NCBI GenBank assembly: GCA_949358305.1 | Contig: OX442315.1 | Span: forward strand, 23,214,427 to 23,278,426 | Length of the DNA: 64,000 nt | Reading direction: 5' to 3' | DNA from: Strigamia acuminata | Lineage: Eukaryota > Arthropoda > Chilopoda > Geophilomorpha > Linotaeniidae | Part shown: piece by piece, positions 48,951 to 61,649 of the stretch | Layout: each line of letters begins with the position of its first letter | Position numbering within the stretch: position 1 is the stretch's first letter | Made by a program: the position numbers and the translations under genes | The notes under the pieces: model-generated | Databases searched by the model: none | The model's input: only the letters and a program-made list of their open reading frames with translations | What the model was told of the DNA's origin: nothing

Positions 48951-49058
48951 CTCAGTTTTCCAGTTTGCTTACTGGCTGTGGATTTAAATCCCACAATTCC
49001 ACAGTGCACCATTGGGCGACGATATTTTGCGTCGTGGAACTGCAAACAGGAAACTGAG
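48951..49058. other. 108-nt multi-stem foldback, candidate structured RNA or TIR element
   Basis: The outer arms CTCAGTTTTCCAGTTTGC (48951-48968) and GCAAACAGGAAACTGAG (49042-49058) pair over about 17 bp with one bulge and one mismatch. Inside, CTGTGG (48976-48981) can pair with CCACAG (48999-49004), TTCCAC (48997-49002) with GTGGAA (49034-49039), and CGACG (49017-49021) with CGTCG (49030-49034). Some of these are mutually exclusive, but a closed junction with at least two internal hairpins is possible. Outer arms alone would also fit a tiny transposon without visible target duplication. No known RNA family is recognised, and the element is not a tRNA (no A or B box). Confidence 0.4.
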
Positions 49059-52000
49059 CGAACAAGTGTAAACAGCTTGACTTAGATTGTTATATTTTTA
49101 TTGCCATTAATTTGCGACGTGGCTATCTTTTTGTTGCACATAAGAGACCTGAAAAGATCTTTGCAAATTCTCGGTTAGCATATGAGCTTTTGCTTTTTAG
49201 ATACAAAGACTTAAGGGTGCAATTAATTTGATTTGAAAGGCACTTGGATAGAGAGAGGAGGAAAAGAATGCATTAATTGAAATTTACACGGTAATAAGTA
49301 TGGAAATCCTGTGGGAGAAATTATTAATATTTTTCTTCTTGTGTGTGTGTTGGGATGATGAGATTAATGTCCATCCTTGACTTGCAGCTCTAATGAAGGC
49401 ACGAGACCAATTGGACTGAAATGGATGTTGGGAAATGAGGAAAACTTTATTGCCATCTATTTTCTGCTAACTGGTTTGATCAGGAATGGTGTTGTATATA
49501 TTTCAGGAAATTTAAAGCAGAAATAAATAGTGAAAAAAAAAATTAGATGGTATGGTTCAGGGGGGAAAATAAAAAATGGAATTGCCACTGCTTTATGAAA
49601 GCATTAAATTATCCTGGAATAAATTTTTTTTCTTTTTCGGTCGAACTGACAAAGAATATTATCATACAAATTGGAATAGTTGATTTAATAGCACGCGTGT
49701 AATACTTTTCTAGAAGCATGGAAATTTCAAAGCTCTTATTGCTCGAGATATTTATTGCATTGTCTAATCTCGAATTTAAAAGTTTCTTTAATTTGTTGGG
49801 TCGATAACGAAGGATATTAAAAATTTGAAGGTAAAAGTGTTACTAATGGTACTTAAGTAAAATAAAAGAAGAATGGAGGCAAGTATAAATCAGCTTGTCG
49901 TCCGCCTTGTGTGATGCAATTCAATTGGATATTCTTTCTTTCTATTTCTTTCTATTCTTTTTTCCTTCACCGAAGCCTTTTCACCAGCCTTCAGGGTTAG
50001 GATTCCCAATTCAATTGCCTGCGAGTTAACTCGGTGCAGATAGACTTTCGATTGGATTAGCACCGTCAATAATTAATGAATTCCTCCTCACAACCCCTTT
50101 CCTCTTCGTCTCCCCGTCATCTTTGTCCCAAGTGGTTAAGAACTTTGGACTGAAGCTTCTATAAAGTTTTATTTGCTTTCTTTTTCTTTTCTTCTTTTTT
50201 TATTTATCTTTTTTTTTTCTTTTCTTATTATTTTCACGAATTTTTTTTCAAGTAAATTTATTTAGTTAGTAGTTTGATCATTTGAAGATGGGTAATGAGT
50301 TTTAATCAAGATAATATAATTATTAGAAGTTTCGTCTTTTTTATTAATGAAAAGACCCGAGGAGGGTCCCGTTATCTGATTTGGAGAATTATTTTATTTT
50401 TTTTTTTTTAATTTTTTTATATTGGACATGAAAAATGGGTCAGTTTCAAGTTGTCCGTTTACAGTGTAATTAAAGATTTATAGAAATGTTCTGGAATTAT
50501 AAAAATTTGAAGTCATCTTATGTAAAAGGAAGTAGTAAATTTTTAAAAATATTTCAAGGTAAATGTTTTAGAATCATGGGCATTAACTTGTTGGATTTTA
50601 TTCATAAATAGATTAAAATTGTTTAATGAATGTACGTGCGAGTTTAAAGACTGCTACAGAGCAGAAGGGAAATTTCGTTTAAGGTATTTTTAATTTAATT
50701 TTTGATTTTTGATTTTTTTGTAAAGGAGAGGAGAGGACTTAGAGTATTTGATGAGTGCGAGAGTTAAGGTCGTATTAGTTGGTGCATTGACGCAAGCAGC
50801 AAGTCGTTGGTAGTGGAATTCAACCGCATACGTTGTTTACTCGGCCGAGATTGCTGGCATTAATAATGCACGAAGCTATCTCCGCAATTCTCGTATTTAT
50901 TGCAGCGCTGGGAAAAATTTTCTTGTGCCAGTTTCCTCCTGCTTTTTCTTCGCTTCTGTTCGTTCTTCCATCTTTTTTTTATTTTTTATTTATTTATTTT
51001 ATTTTTTAGAAAGCGTTGTTTGAGTCTGGATTCCTCGCGGTACTCTAAATTAGAACGCACCAAACCAAAATTATCTACAGTTAGTTCCTAAAAATCGTTA
51101 CGAATAAATTAGTTAATGATAATTTGATAACAATAAATGTTGTGTTTTAATAGTTTGCGCTACGGCACTCTAATACCTGTTAATTTAGCTAAGTATTGAT
51201 AGAACTCGTTAGGGAATTTGATATATAAAAATAGAAACAGATTTCATGAGGGAATAAAAGAGAAATGTGAGAAAAGCACAGCAGTTTGGTTGGAAGTTAA
51301 TTTTTCCCTGCAGTCCAGCGAACGTTGATAAAAGATAAACAAAATGTCTGGGCTGACGGCTTTCTTTTTGGTCCCTCTAGAAAATTGAATCGAAACACTT
51401 ATCACTGTCGATGTAACGTGTGTTTACGTTCGCTCTACTATTTACCTTAATTATGCAGCTCGGGTATTTATAAAAGCGTTTGAAACCTTTTGTTAATGTC
51501 GTTTTTCTCGTATCTTGTGCACGTGTGAATGAACATTATTATGATAGGTTTGTTTTAGATTTTGTTTAAAGATTTATAGCCTACAGGGCCGGTATCTTTT
51601 GCTGTTTTTCCTCCCTTCTTTGATTACTTGCTTTGATTAGCTCGAGTTAAATGGCAATTAGAAGGAAATTTTGTTGAATTTGTCGATAGAGCAATCAAGC
51701 GATTGGTAAAGGGTGACAAAAAAGGTTTGGCTGTTTCTATTTACTGTGGAATAGATTTAAAATTTACGATCTAATATTTAATTTAGGCACTGGGAAATAA
51801 ACTTGTTTGCAACGTTTTAACTTTTTTTTTGTAAATTGGTGTGTGTAAATTGATTTATTTCTGAAATGTTGTGCCAAATTAAAAGCAAAGTGTGTTCGTC
51901 ATACATTATGCAGTAACTCGTGTTTGGGGTATTGTTTTTATTAGATATGGTTGACTTGGGAAGACTAGGCCTACGTATAGGTTGTCTTGTCTGTATGGTT

Positions 52001-52479
52001 ATTAGCTGCGTGGTTAATATCATCATGCATTGAAGCCATTGCATACTAATGCAGGAGAAAATTAAAGTTATAAATAGCTGCGTTTTATGTCGCAGTTGTC
52101 TACACGACAAAAGTTGTAGTTTATACAGAAAAATTAAATTTTTTATGAGTTTGAGCAAATTATTTATTTATTTTATTGCATGTGTGTAATTTTTTTTCCC
52201 ACATTCTCATTTTTATTTTTATTGATCCCATTCTTTCTTTCTGTTTTTTTTTTTTATTTCTAATATTAAAACAATTTTTCGACACATAAATTACCCTCTT
52301 GTGCAAACTGTGATCCGTGTATGAAAGAAACTAATGACTGTGTGTGTCATCTGTGGATTTAATCGTTAAGTTGCCAAAGTAGGAAATGTAGGATTCCTAA
52401 GGGATGAACGGGGAGGTACAATACCGTGCAAAAAAAAGTGGTGGGAGGGAGAAAAAAGTTAAGAGTTTAGAGAGAAGAA

Positions 52480-52514
52480 GGGAAGGGAAGGGGAGGGAAG
52501 GGGGGGGGAGAGGG
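52480..52514 (+). repeat. Purine-only G-rich tract, G-quadruplex potential
   Basis: Four to five runs of three or more G separated by one or two A (GGGAAGGGAAGGGGAGGGAA followed by nine G). It can form a G-quadruplex on the + strand or a purine-motif triplex. Confidence 0.6.
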
Positions 52515-55500
52515 AAAAAATCATACGATACCTTAACAGCCGCCTTCTTGGGTTGTACGCTGAGGGATTTTTGGGAAATTAATGAGGCAGTATTTAATGG
52601 ATCAAGCCATCTCCTCAGAAAAATATTAAAAGTGGATTAATTTTTCACTACTGCGGAAAAGGTATCAGACTGATTACGAGCTCAACACAAAGTTTGGTAA
52701 TTAAACTCCATGCGGAGATGAATGAGAGGAAAAAATTATGAGACAGAAAAATATAAAGAATCGAAAGTTAGAGACATTCGCTATGATAATTTGCGCCGAG
52801 CAAACGTGCTGATTTTGATCTCACTTAGCCGGAATATTAATTTTATGGCAAATCTGTGAGTAGTACTGTTTTTTGTTTTCTGATGAAATTAGTTTACTAG
52901 TCAATAGGAAGAAACAAGTTAATAATTGAATCACAAATTGATTGATTTTATTGATTTGTCTAACTCTAAATTCAGTTAGAAATATTTAATTTTGAAAATT
53001 TGGAAATGCACGGTATTTTTAATTAGCTAACATATTGAATTAGGTTGGAAAAGTTTTATTTAAAGTGTATAGAATTAATTGAAGTTGTTTTACTTTTATT
53101 TTTCCCTGCGGTGAATAGGAGAATTATTTTTTTGGGTTTACTAACATCTCGGAAGTTCTTTGAAATTCCTCCCTAGTGTGGAGATAAAGTCAATATGTGC
53201 AACAACAGCTTTGCGCTGCTAAGAAAATGCAAAAATAATTATCTTTTGCTGATGAGCTGTTTTAAGCATCTCTTCTTTCTCTTCTTTTTCTATCGTTATT
53301 GAATTTTTATGTGTGCAGCTTGGTAGATTTCAAGAATTAATCGTTTCTTGATAATTCAGCCCTTTTTTGCGTGCATGTTTCTTCTTTATTTTATCTTTAT
53401 TAAATGCTGATTTAGAGTAAAAGGATGGAAACGGAGGAAAGAGTTAGAGGAAGCAGACGATACGAAACAAATTGTTGGTTCGGTTTGTGCTTTGAAACAT
53501 GAGTGTGTTTTGTTTGTTTTTGGTTCATTTACGGTTGAAAAGAGAAAAGGCATTTGTTTGGTCGTCTGGTAATGTGATAAATAAGTCAAAATCCCATCTG
53601 GAGACAATTGGAATGGAGCAAAGGGAAAGAGGAGAATGAGAAATCAATTGTGATTAGTTGTGGAAAACAAGTTTTAATTGCCATGTTTCGAGAACAGCCG
53701 GTAATAAATTGGAAGCGGGTATAGATGTAGAGATTACGGATACCATTGCAACTGAACCCCTTTAATAACTTACAAACTTCATATTTTTTCAATAATTTGT
53801 AAATTTATTTTTAAAAAAAAAAAATAGTTCTGGCAAGGTAAAAAATAAAAAACAACAAATTAATTTATTTATTCATTTATGTTTTTTATTAAAATCTACT
53901 TGCAAATGGTTTTCCTTCTTTTTTTTTCTTTTTTTTTGGTTTATGCTCAGTAGACTTTTTCCCATTTTTTTTAGTGAGATATTTCTCTTTCCTTTTGCTC
54001 GTCATTTCCATCTTTTTGGCAAGAAATTTTTTTTTTTTGTTTTTCTTTTGCTTGTGTTTTCTTGTTTTATGTATAATTCAGCTTCGTAAAAAATTCATGA
54101 CCCCCTTGGATTCAGCCCGTGCACAACGCCAATTGCTATGAAGGGAAAAGGCAGATGTGTGAGTGTGTGGAGGGAAGGGAGAGGCAGCTGCCTTCCATCA
54201 CATCAGGTTAGTTATTCCATTTCATCAAACATTGACTTCGATCCGCAGTAAAAGCGCTGAAATGAAGCGTTTCGCTTCCACGGGTATGCCAGTAGTTTCC
54301 TAGTTATTTAATAGTTGAACTGAGGTTTGTTCGGTGTGCGAATACAAGTTTGAAAACTATAGATAAAATCCAGTTTGACATTTTGAATGAATTGTTTATT
54401 AAATTTTAGATTTAAATTTGAGTCGGAGATGAAAAATAAATAAAAAAGAATCGATTTTTTGTTTGTTTTGTTTTGTGTTATCTCCTTTCATTATTTATTT
54501 ACAACATGTTTTTTTCTTTCAAAATTTTACCTCTCTCACTTAGAATTTGCTATCGATTTTCTTGAGTTTCTTGTTAAGCGGGCAGCGACATCTGTTAATA
54601 CCTTTTCACAATTCAAAATTCCTTTTTTTTGTTTTAATAAGCTTTTTCTTTTTTTATTATTAATTCTTATTATTGTTTTTATAAAATTCGTTACCTTGAC
54701 AATCTGTGATGTTTTCATTTGAAAATTATTTTTGTTTTGTTGTTCGCTTCTGTATCTGCTTTTCCCCCCTGTTTATATCAATTATGGGTTTGATAGATGT
54801 CTGCTATCAAGCTATTAGAAGCTGTAAATAATAAATTAATACATTTACGTCTTTTAGAAAGATTTAGGTTGGGTTGTATAGAGAATATCGAACGCAAAGT
54901 TAATAGTTTTCTAGTTAAAATGGGATTTAAGATAAATCAGAATGCGAATTAATAATAACAATCATAATGATGAAACATTACTTGGTTGTCAATGCCAGTA
55001 ATGATCTATATGCACCGATGGAGTATTTGTCGTGTCACGAACTTCATCCCCGGTGAAATGTGTTTAGCAATTTTATCCCTAACCTTTTTGAATTTTCTAC
55101 TATTATAGTATTAATAGAGTAATCTTTGTCCTTTGAAACGACTGCGTAAATAATTAATACATCAATAATCTCCTACCTATATATTTACTTATTTAAGCGT
55201 ACAAATTGCCAAATTGCGTGCCTATTGTGTTTTTTTAACGTAATTTAGTAAACTTAGCACTAATTTGAATTGTGGTCAAGCAAACACTTGCGATCAAAAT
55301 TATTCCTTTTTTTTTTAATAAATAAAAAAATTGTTGTTGTATTTTTTGTTTCGGAATAGAGTTTGGCTTGTAAATTAGTTTGTATCGTTCGGTTTGACTT
55401 TTCTAGAACAATGGATTTTTTGTTTTATTCTCTTGTTTTGTTTAATTAATGGTGCAGTGATAAAAGGGTTGCGTGTCCAAGCAGCATGAATTGATTGAAC

Positions 55501-55792
55501 GAGCCAGTTTGAGACTACTGCACATTTGTGAAATATTGACTTTTTGTGAGTAGGGATAATTTTGCAATTGACTTTATTCTTCTATTTTTTTTGCCGTGCA
55601 AACTGAGCATTAGTCAGTACAGAAAGTGTCAAAACATTGAAAAGAAATCGATAAAAATAACAAGCTGGAAAAGGAAATTTAAGAAAGAAAAAATTATTAT
55701 ATATATATCTATATATGGCAAATTGAAAGTTGCAACTAGAAATATTTTGCTGACAAGTTGACAACACTTTTGACGTGGCTCCGCCTCTGATG

Positions 55793-56222
55793 GACTTGTC
55801 GTCCACGTTGGTGGCTCCCTCTTGCGACGGGGTCGCAGCAGTGTGGCCTCCATTGGCTTGGTCCTGGCAACGATTTCTATAGTCGCGTGTGCGATCTTTA
55901 ATAATTCATAGCAATTATCCACCATTGGTTCGAACAGCAGTGGCACAAAGTGGAGTGTGTTTGAGGCCTAGTTTAGGCCTGTTCACACCAGGGCATTCCC
56001 CTCTTTTCTGCTTCTGGTTGATCAGAGACAGCAGTCTGTCGTCTGCTTTTTGATAGGCGTGGCGCTCACTCCTGTTTTCGAACAGTTAAAATCTCTCTGA
56101 AACGCTTAAACGTAGTAGTGGTCAGAACTCAAGTAGTTGTTGGAGTCGATCTGCTAGTTGTTCTTTACTCTGCCAGCTGTGTTCACTGGCGTTAGTTTTT
56201 ATTAGAAGCTTGGCAAATCACC
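55793..56222 (+). promoter_or_regulatory. Promoter and 5' leader of the 56223 coding exon
   Basis: No ATG occurs on the + strand anywhere from 55793 to 56222 (430 nt), where about seven would be expected by chance, so translation would start at 56223 whatever the transcript start. The stretch is GC-richer and has more CpG than its surroundings. It holds an inverted repeat AGGCCTA-GTT-TAGGCCT (55964-55980), two CCATTGG words (55850, 55922) and a GGCGTGGCGC box at 56057-56066 of Sp/KLF type. I cannot fix the start of transcription: initiator-like TCA words (for example TCACTC at 56067, TCAGAA at 56122) lack a convincing TATA box or downstream element. The promoter/leader boundary probably lies between 56040 and 56130. 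Confidence 0.45.
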
Positions 56223-56258
56223 ATGGAAACAGCTACACAAACGCCGACCACCACTCAC
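56223..56258 (+). CDS. First coding exon (12 codons) of an unidentified gene, partial
   Basis: ATG at 56223 sits in an ideal Kozak context (CACCATGG). The exon encodes METATQTPTTTH and ends at CAC|GTGAGTAATG, a consensus donor at 56259, in phase 0. An in-frame TAG at 56193-56195 closes the frame upstream, and no other ATG occurs in the preceding 430 nt. The peptide, rich in Thr, Pro and Gln and starting with an acidic residue, looks like the disordered N terminus of a regulatory protein, but it is too short to assign a family. Reading on past the donor, the frame stays open to 56489, but the composition becomes that of T-rich intron, so splicing at 56259 is the better reading. The rest of the gene would lie beyond 64000. 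It may be an alternative first exon of the long unit that contains the ratchet points. Confidence 0.55.
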
Positions 56259-56463
56259 GTGAGTAATGTGTGGGTGAAGGTGGAGGAAATTTATTTCAAG
56301 GGGTGGGGATTGGGTATGGCGAAAGGTTGTTATTTTTACTGTTATTCTCTTTTAAATGTGCGAAGAGTCAAGTGTGTTTTAGCTGATTGCTCTGAATACA
56401 CGTTTGACGTGCGTATAAATATAAATATACATTTCTCTTTTAATTTATACCTGTTTACCGCAT

Positions 56464-56488
56464 ATTTATTTATTTATTTATTTATTTA
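56464..56488 (+). repeat. (TTTA)n short tandem repeat
   Basis: About six consecutive TTTA units, immediately upstream of the stop that ends the unspliced reading frame from 56223. Confidence 0.8.
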
Positions 56489-57681
56489 GAGAGGAATTTG
56501 GATATTATTTGACAAAATTATGTTTTATACGGGCTTTTTTTTATTAAAGTGGTTTAGTGCATTAAAAGTAGAACTCATTTGTTCTCCTACATTAGACAAA
56601 ATGGCCATCCATAATAATGGTACTGTTCCAAATTAATTTTTTGCTTTATTAATACCTAGGGATTTTTTTTATTCACTCTTATTTATAATTACGTAACCAA
56701 AAGTAATTATCGTACGTGAAAGTTTTGTTTTAGCCTTTTCTTTCTTCTTTTTTCCTTCAAGTTTATAACTTAGGTGCAGCAATTTCTCTTTTTCGCTTTA
56801 ACAATCAAATATATCAATCCAAAGTGCACTGAATTCGAACACCGAACAATTCTTTCACTTTCTTTTCTAAGCTACTTCTTTTATATCGTGTAATAACTCT
56901 TTAGTCTTTCCGTGTAAAGTCATTTCTTAGGCTACACCACCTCGTTTCATATCGATGCTTGAAACTTTTGAGTGCGTGCACATACTCCATACGTATATAT
57001 ATCCCCGAAAAGTAGTGCCGCAATCCATAAGTGTAAATTGCGATGGAGAAAAATGTAGATTTCAGGTATTTTATTTTCATGGCTGCTATTATTGCCGCTT
57101 GCGTTTTGTTTTGTGACGGTTTGATGTTTGCCTGTTTGCCTTTTTGAAATCGCAACGCCACTTCATTTGCAAGCTAATACGAGCGAAACCAACCCGAGTA
57201 GTTATATAGGCGGCTATGTTTATTTAAAACAGGCCTATGAATGTGTGAAACATTTTTGAAGATATTCACAAAAGTTGAAACGATCTCTTTGAATTGCTTT
57301 TTTTCCCGCGTGTCTATGATTCTGGCCGATGAGGATCATTTTTGCGATTGTGGGGAAAGTTGCACAACGCAATAGGCGTAGAAAATGAACACGTTTAAGT
57401 GCAGCGGGTTTAACAATTTGTATGAATTATAGTAATAAAAATACTTACAATTTTTTTTTATTTTTGCATGTGTTTACGCCACCAATTTAGCGATAGACGT
57501 ATTTCGTTCTTTTTTTTTTCCTTTTGCAATGTTCTTTTTTTCTTTTTTCTCTCTCTCTCTTTTTCTTTTTTTTTTTTCTTTTTTTTTTTAACTCGGGCTT
57601 GTTATTTTCCTTGGTGAGTGATAATGGATCTCATTCGTCATATGAGACCGTCATAGAAGGATTTATGGGGAGTACGAGCGT

Positions 57682-57720
57682 GTGGTGGGTGTGTTCAGTC
57701 GGCAATTTTTTTCCCACCAC
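57682..57720. other. Perfect 8-bp hairpin
   Basis: GTGGTGGG (57682-57689) pairs with CCCACCAC (57713-57720) over a 23-nt loop, and is followed by the palindrome CCACGTGG (57721-57728), a strong E-box of the CACGTG class. Confidence 0.3.
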
Positions 57721-60700
57721 CCACGTGGGGCTGCCCTTCATTTTTTGGTGGTTTTAATGATATTAAATGCATCATTAAGAACATTTTGACCACAATTAGC
57801 GCCCTCTGACTAAATACACGCCCAGTTTATTTTTTATTTATTTATATTTTATTAAACTAGAGATATTAATTCATTTATTTCTTTGTTTTCGCTGACAAAA
57901 TAAATAAATAAATAAAGATTGATTCGTAAATTTATATCAGACAAGGGAGATATTAATTTATTGTAGTTGTCTGAATAGAATGAAATAAAATGGGTCAGTG
58001 AAATGATATTGTGATTCCATTAACGATATTATCTTTTGGACATTTTCCTTCCATCAAGACACAATTTAATTTCTTTTGTCATTTATTTGCATTTTTGTGT
58101 TAGAGAGAAAGCATCGATTGACATGTCCATTGGTAATATGCTTTAGTGTTATAGTGTCCCTTTGAATATGTGTATGGGAGCTCAATGTCTGAATCCGACA
58201 CTGATTGAGATGAAGTATTCTTTACCCAAGTGTCGTAGGAGACAGTCCAGTGGGAGCCATCTCTCCCTTTTCTTTTCTCTTTGGTCAATGGGCTAATGAA
58301 AATGTGTTGCCTTCAGAATCAGAATCAGATTTTTTCCCTCTTTCTTTCTCTTCTTTACTTGGAACGAAAACCAGTTCGACATTTTGACTGGTCGGTGTAG
58401 AAGTGCAGATTGGAAGTGCCGGACATGCAATTTAATGGCCGTTGTCCTGATAACTGACAATTTGTCTCCAAATCTTTCAATAAGATTTTCTCTCTTTTTT
58501 TTCTTCTTCTTCTCCTTTTTCTTCTTTTTTTTAAGAATCAATTTTATTTTATTTTTTATTTTCTTTTATTCAAGGCAATATTTGAAGGAGATAGGAAAGT
58601 TTTAGAAAGAAAAATTGTTTGGTTGGCATGAGTCCATTTATGGATACTATTGGAGGTCTCATTTGGCAAAAGTAGGTTTGAGACAATAGTATAATAAAAA
58701 TGTAAAGATGTCGCCTCTTATTCAAAACATGTTGATTGAATAGTTGGTTGTAAAGTGGAAAAAGCTTTCAGATCTGCCATTGTATTTCCATGCTTGTGTT
58801 TAAACTTAACCAAAGAGCAGTAGATGGTCGACGCTAGCAATTTATTTGTCCATAAATGTACAAATATTCTTCCCTAAGCTAGCTATATCTATTCATATTG
58901 CACCAATGTTGGGGCCATCATGGTTGGTGGCGCAGTCTATGGGCCAGAGTAGATACCAAGCTGGCTGTAATCAAATCATTTGCTTCTGTTTTGTGTCAAC
59001 TCTGAAACTTTGCTACTTAGCATTCAATGGACGTGTTTCGTCTGATGTCCGCTGCCCAGCTCCAATTGCTTTTCTATTTTTACCGTTTCAAATGTGTTTG
59101 ATAAATGAAACGAAAAGAATTGTACACTTTATTTTTTTATTTTTTTTTAGGAAAATTATGAAATTAGTGTTTGCGACTTGCTATGGCGCTTCTTTCATTT
59201 TTTTCTTTCTTGTTATTTAATTTTAATTTTTATTTTTTCAACTTTGAGTTAGTGTGTTTTTTTTTCTGGATCTAGATGCTTTCACCTTGGCACTCACTCG
59301 CCAAATTATAATTAAAGAAAAGGCAGGCGGTTGGTTGGGATGAGGATGTGGAGGGTGTAGGTAGCCTGGTTTTAATTGCATGTTGCAATGTTTTGAGTGT
59401 ATAGAAAAGAATGATTGTGAACGCCCTCACTCTATTCTGTGCTTTTTAGAAGGGGAAAAAAAGTTTGCATACCATAGTTACAATATTATTTTGTCTGCAG
59501 GCGAATAAGGTTGGACATTTTTATTTTTTTACTTTATTTTTTTTATTGCTCAAAAACCGTTGTCTTAGTTAATTAATTTGTAAAACAAGTTGTAGATGTC
59601 ATGCGTAAAATTGTGCAACTTATTATCGGTTGGTAGAATTAATATTGTTATCAAATAACAAAACATGTACGTATTCTGACATGATGAATTGAACTTTTAC
59701 TCGAATCCGAGTTTAATCTGTTTAATGTTCAAACAAGAGCCATCTTTAGTCCCCGAAGAATTTTATTTAAACTTGTAACTCGTGTTTGATGCCAGGTATT
59801 GTGATGGGGTTTCGTTTAGCTCTCGAGTTAAGCATAATGGGCAACTCCCGCGAGCTCTTGTGAATGACAAAACTTTAAATACTCATTTGTTGACGTTAAG
59901 TACACTTCGAGGTTCATTAATTAGTAAGAGGGTTAGAAAAAAAGGACCGGAAAAAAAAGATTTTACTATTGGATTCGTTTTCTGTTGAAAAGAGTATTCG
60001 GAGAGGTTTTTTTATTTTTAAAAATTAATGAATTTTTAAAAATGTGTTTTGTATCGTTTTTAAAAAGAAGTTGTTGGGGAAAGATTTATGGATCAGATGG
60101 AGAAAAAAAAGTAGTGTAAAGTGCGTCCCTGAAAGATATATTTGTACGGTTTTGTTTGAGTTGCATAGACCATTAAATTTTTATACTCGAATTAACAAGC
60201 GCAACATAAACTTCTCTTCAATTATTTATGTTTTAATTACATATTTCAAGGACTTAGCAAAAGCTGCTTCACTTTCAATTATTGTCGGAATACGGGAAGG
60301 CATTTTTATAATTGCAAAACGAAAAAATGGAAATGGAAAAATTAAGATACGAAGAGAAGAGAAGGGGAGGGGGAATAAAGAAATGCAAAGGAAATAAAAA
60401 CACACAAGTTTTTGAATCTTGTCAGAAAGATGAAAAAGTTGAGAGTTGATAAATTTCTTGAGGGTTGCAAATTTAATGAGCCAACCAAGCGAATATAGAA
60501 TCGATAAAATAATTAATTATTTAAAAGTTGTGAGATTTCCTTGGAAAATAGTAAACAAACATAGGTTTGGTTTTCTTAAGTTGTTTTAAGAGTTAATTGT
60601 AGCATTAACATATTGACTTGAAGCGAATCTGCTAAAGACGAATTAAGAGTGGATGTTTTCCTCTTTTTCTCGAGGGGATTTGGCTTGCCAACAATTACTG

Positions 60701-61627
60701 AGCAATTGATCCTCGACATTGGTGCTTTTGCAATTTTCTTTTTATCTGCGAGTTCGAAACAAACGAGAGAAGAAATTATAGTCATAAATTTCTAAATTAA
60801 ATTTGAAAATATGTAGGCGGATTTTTTTCTCTCATTCTCAATTATTTTTACGAGTCATAAGAAGGAATAACATTTTTCATCCTCTTATTCATTGAAACAT
60901 CATTTTTAAGGAGAAATAATTTTACGATTTTTCTTGGATGGTAAAACGTTATATTATACATTACTAGAAATTGGGGAATGCTTTTTTATGTGTGCGGTCT
61001 CTCGGCTTTTACTTTACATGTACATTTTAGCTTTGATCAAAGTGCAAGTTCATGTATACATTTTTACTTCTTAATGAACTCTCTAATTTAACTTTAAATT
61101 TTTGCATAATTTAATTGACCAAACTGGCCCTGTTCCGAATTAAAGAAGAAGAAGAAACGATGGGAGAGCGACATTAAAACTTAAAAGAAATCAAATGTTT
61201 TAGCATTTTAGCAATTTTAATTAAATTAAGCTTATAAATTGTTGATAGATTTTATCTAAAAACTTTTGTCAGTCAGGTGTGTCGGAAGATGCAGTTTGAT
61301 TGCTTTCAAATAGACACCTTGAAGTGTTTTAAGACACAGGAAGTATCGACAATCTGTTGATGCGTACCATTTATAGGGATGGCACGAGTGAACTATGTAC
61401 ATCTCAGGTCAAGCACTTGTCTCGAAAGTAGTTTGTCTTTGGCCGTAGCGAAAAGTCATAAATCGTTTTGGTTCTCGTCTTGCGAGAAAGGGATGGAAAG
61501 TCTCCCATCACTTTACAATTGCCATCAATCTTGCGTAAAAGGAAGGGCGGGCTGTCGGCAGATAGCGACCAAAGCTAAATCACCATAGAATCGAGGGTCA
61601 GTGGGTGGAAACAAGAGTTGGATGGTT

Positions 61628-61649
61628 TGGACGTCCAGTTGGGCCCAAC
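61628..61649. other. Two abutting perfect palindromes
   Basis: TGGACGTCCA (61628-61637) is immediately followed by GTTGGGCCCAAC (61638-61649). Each is a perfect palindrome (10 and 12 bp) and there is no spacer. They lie in a GC-richer patch (about 61540-61700). Either could be a dimeric protein-binding site. Confidence 0.4.

Larger units (their letters stand above)
43856..55792 (+). other. Intronic/non-coding segment, no gene seen
   Basis: No coding exon is supported. Minus-strand frames at 44009-44417 (up to 98 codons) and 51817-52158 (113 codons) match nothing I recognise. The segment holds a short TCGAG-based repeat at 46074-46111, GC-richer patches at 44150-44300, 44690-44890 and 46930-47050, a complex foldback at 48951-49058, and a purine G-rich tract at 52480-52514. 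Acceptor-like tracts ending at 45421 and 51009 are not followed by convincing exons. T-rich runs lie at 50175-50250, 50398-50420, 53915-53940 and 54030-54055. The stretches 48160-48900, 49480-49860 and 52650-53300 show nothing to me. Confidence 0.4.

Noticed and set aside
55629-55946. 105-codon minus-strand open frame overlapping the promoter region
   Set aside because: It opens at a GTG rather than an ATG and ends in A/T-rich sequence. The region is better explained by the promoter and leader of the plus-strand exon at 56223. A divergent transcript is possible but not supported.
9688-57808. CTCF-like motifs at 9688, 41544, 43614, 45946 and 57799
   Set aside because: They match 10-12 of 14 positions of CCASYAGRKGGCRS. 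A rough calculation shows that about a dozen 12/14 matches are expected by chance in 64 kb on both strands, so they carry no weight.
59141-59220. Acceptor-like tract ending at 59150 followed by open sequence
   Set aside because: No donor follows within a normal exon length and the frame ends in poly-T, so no exon can be drawn.
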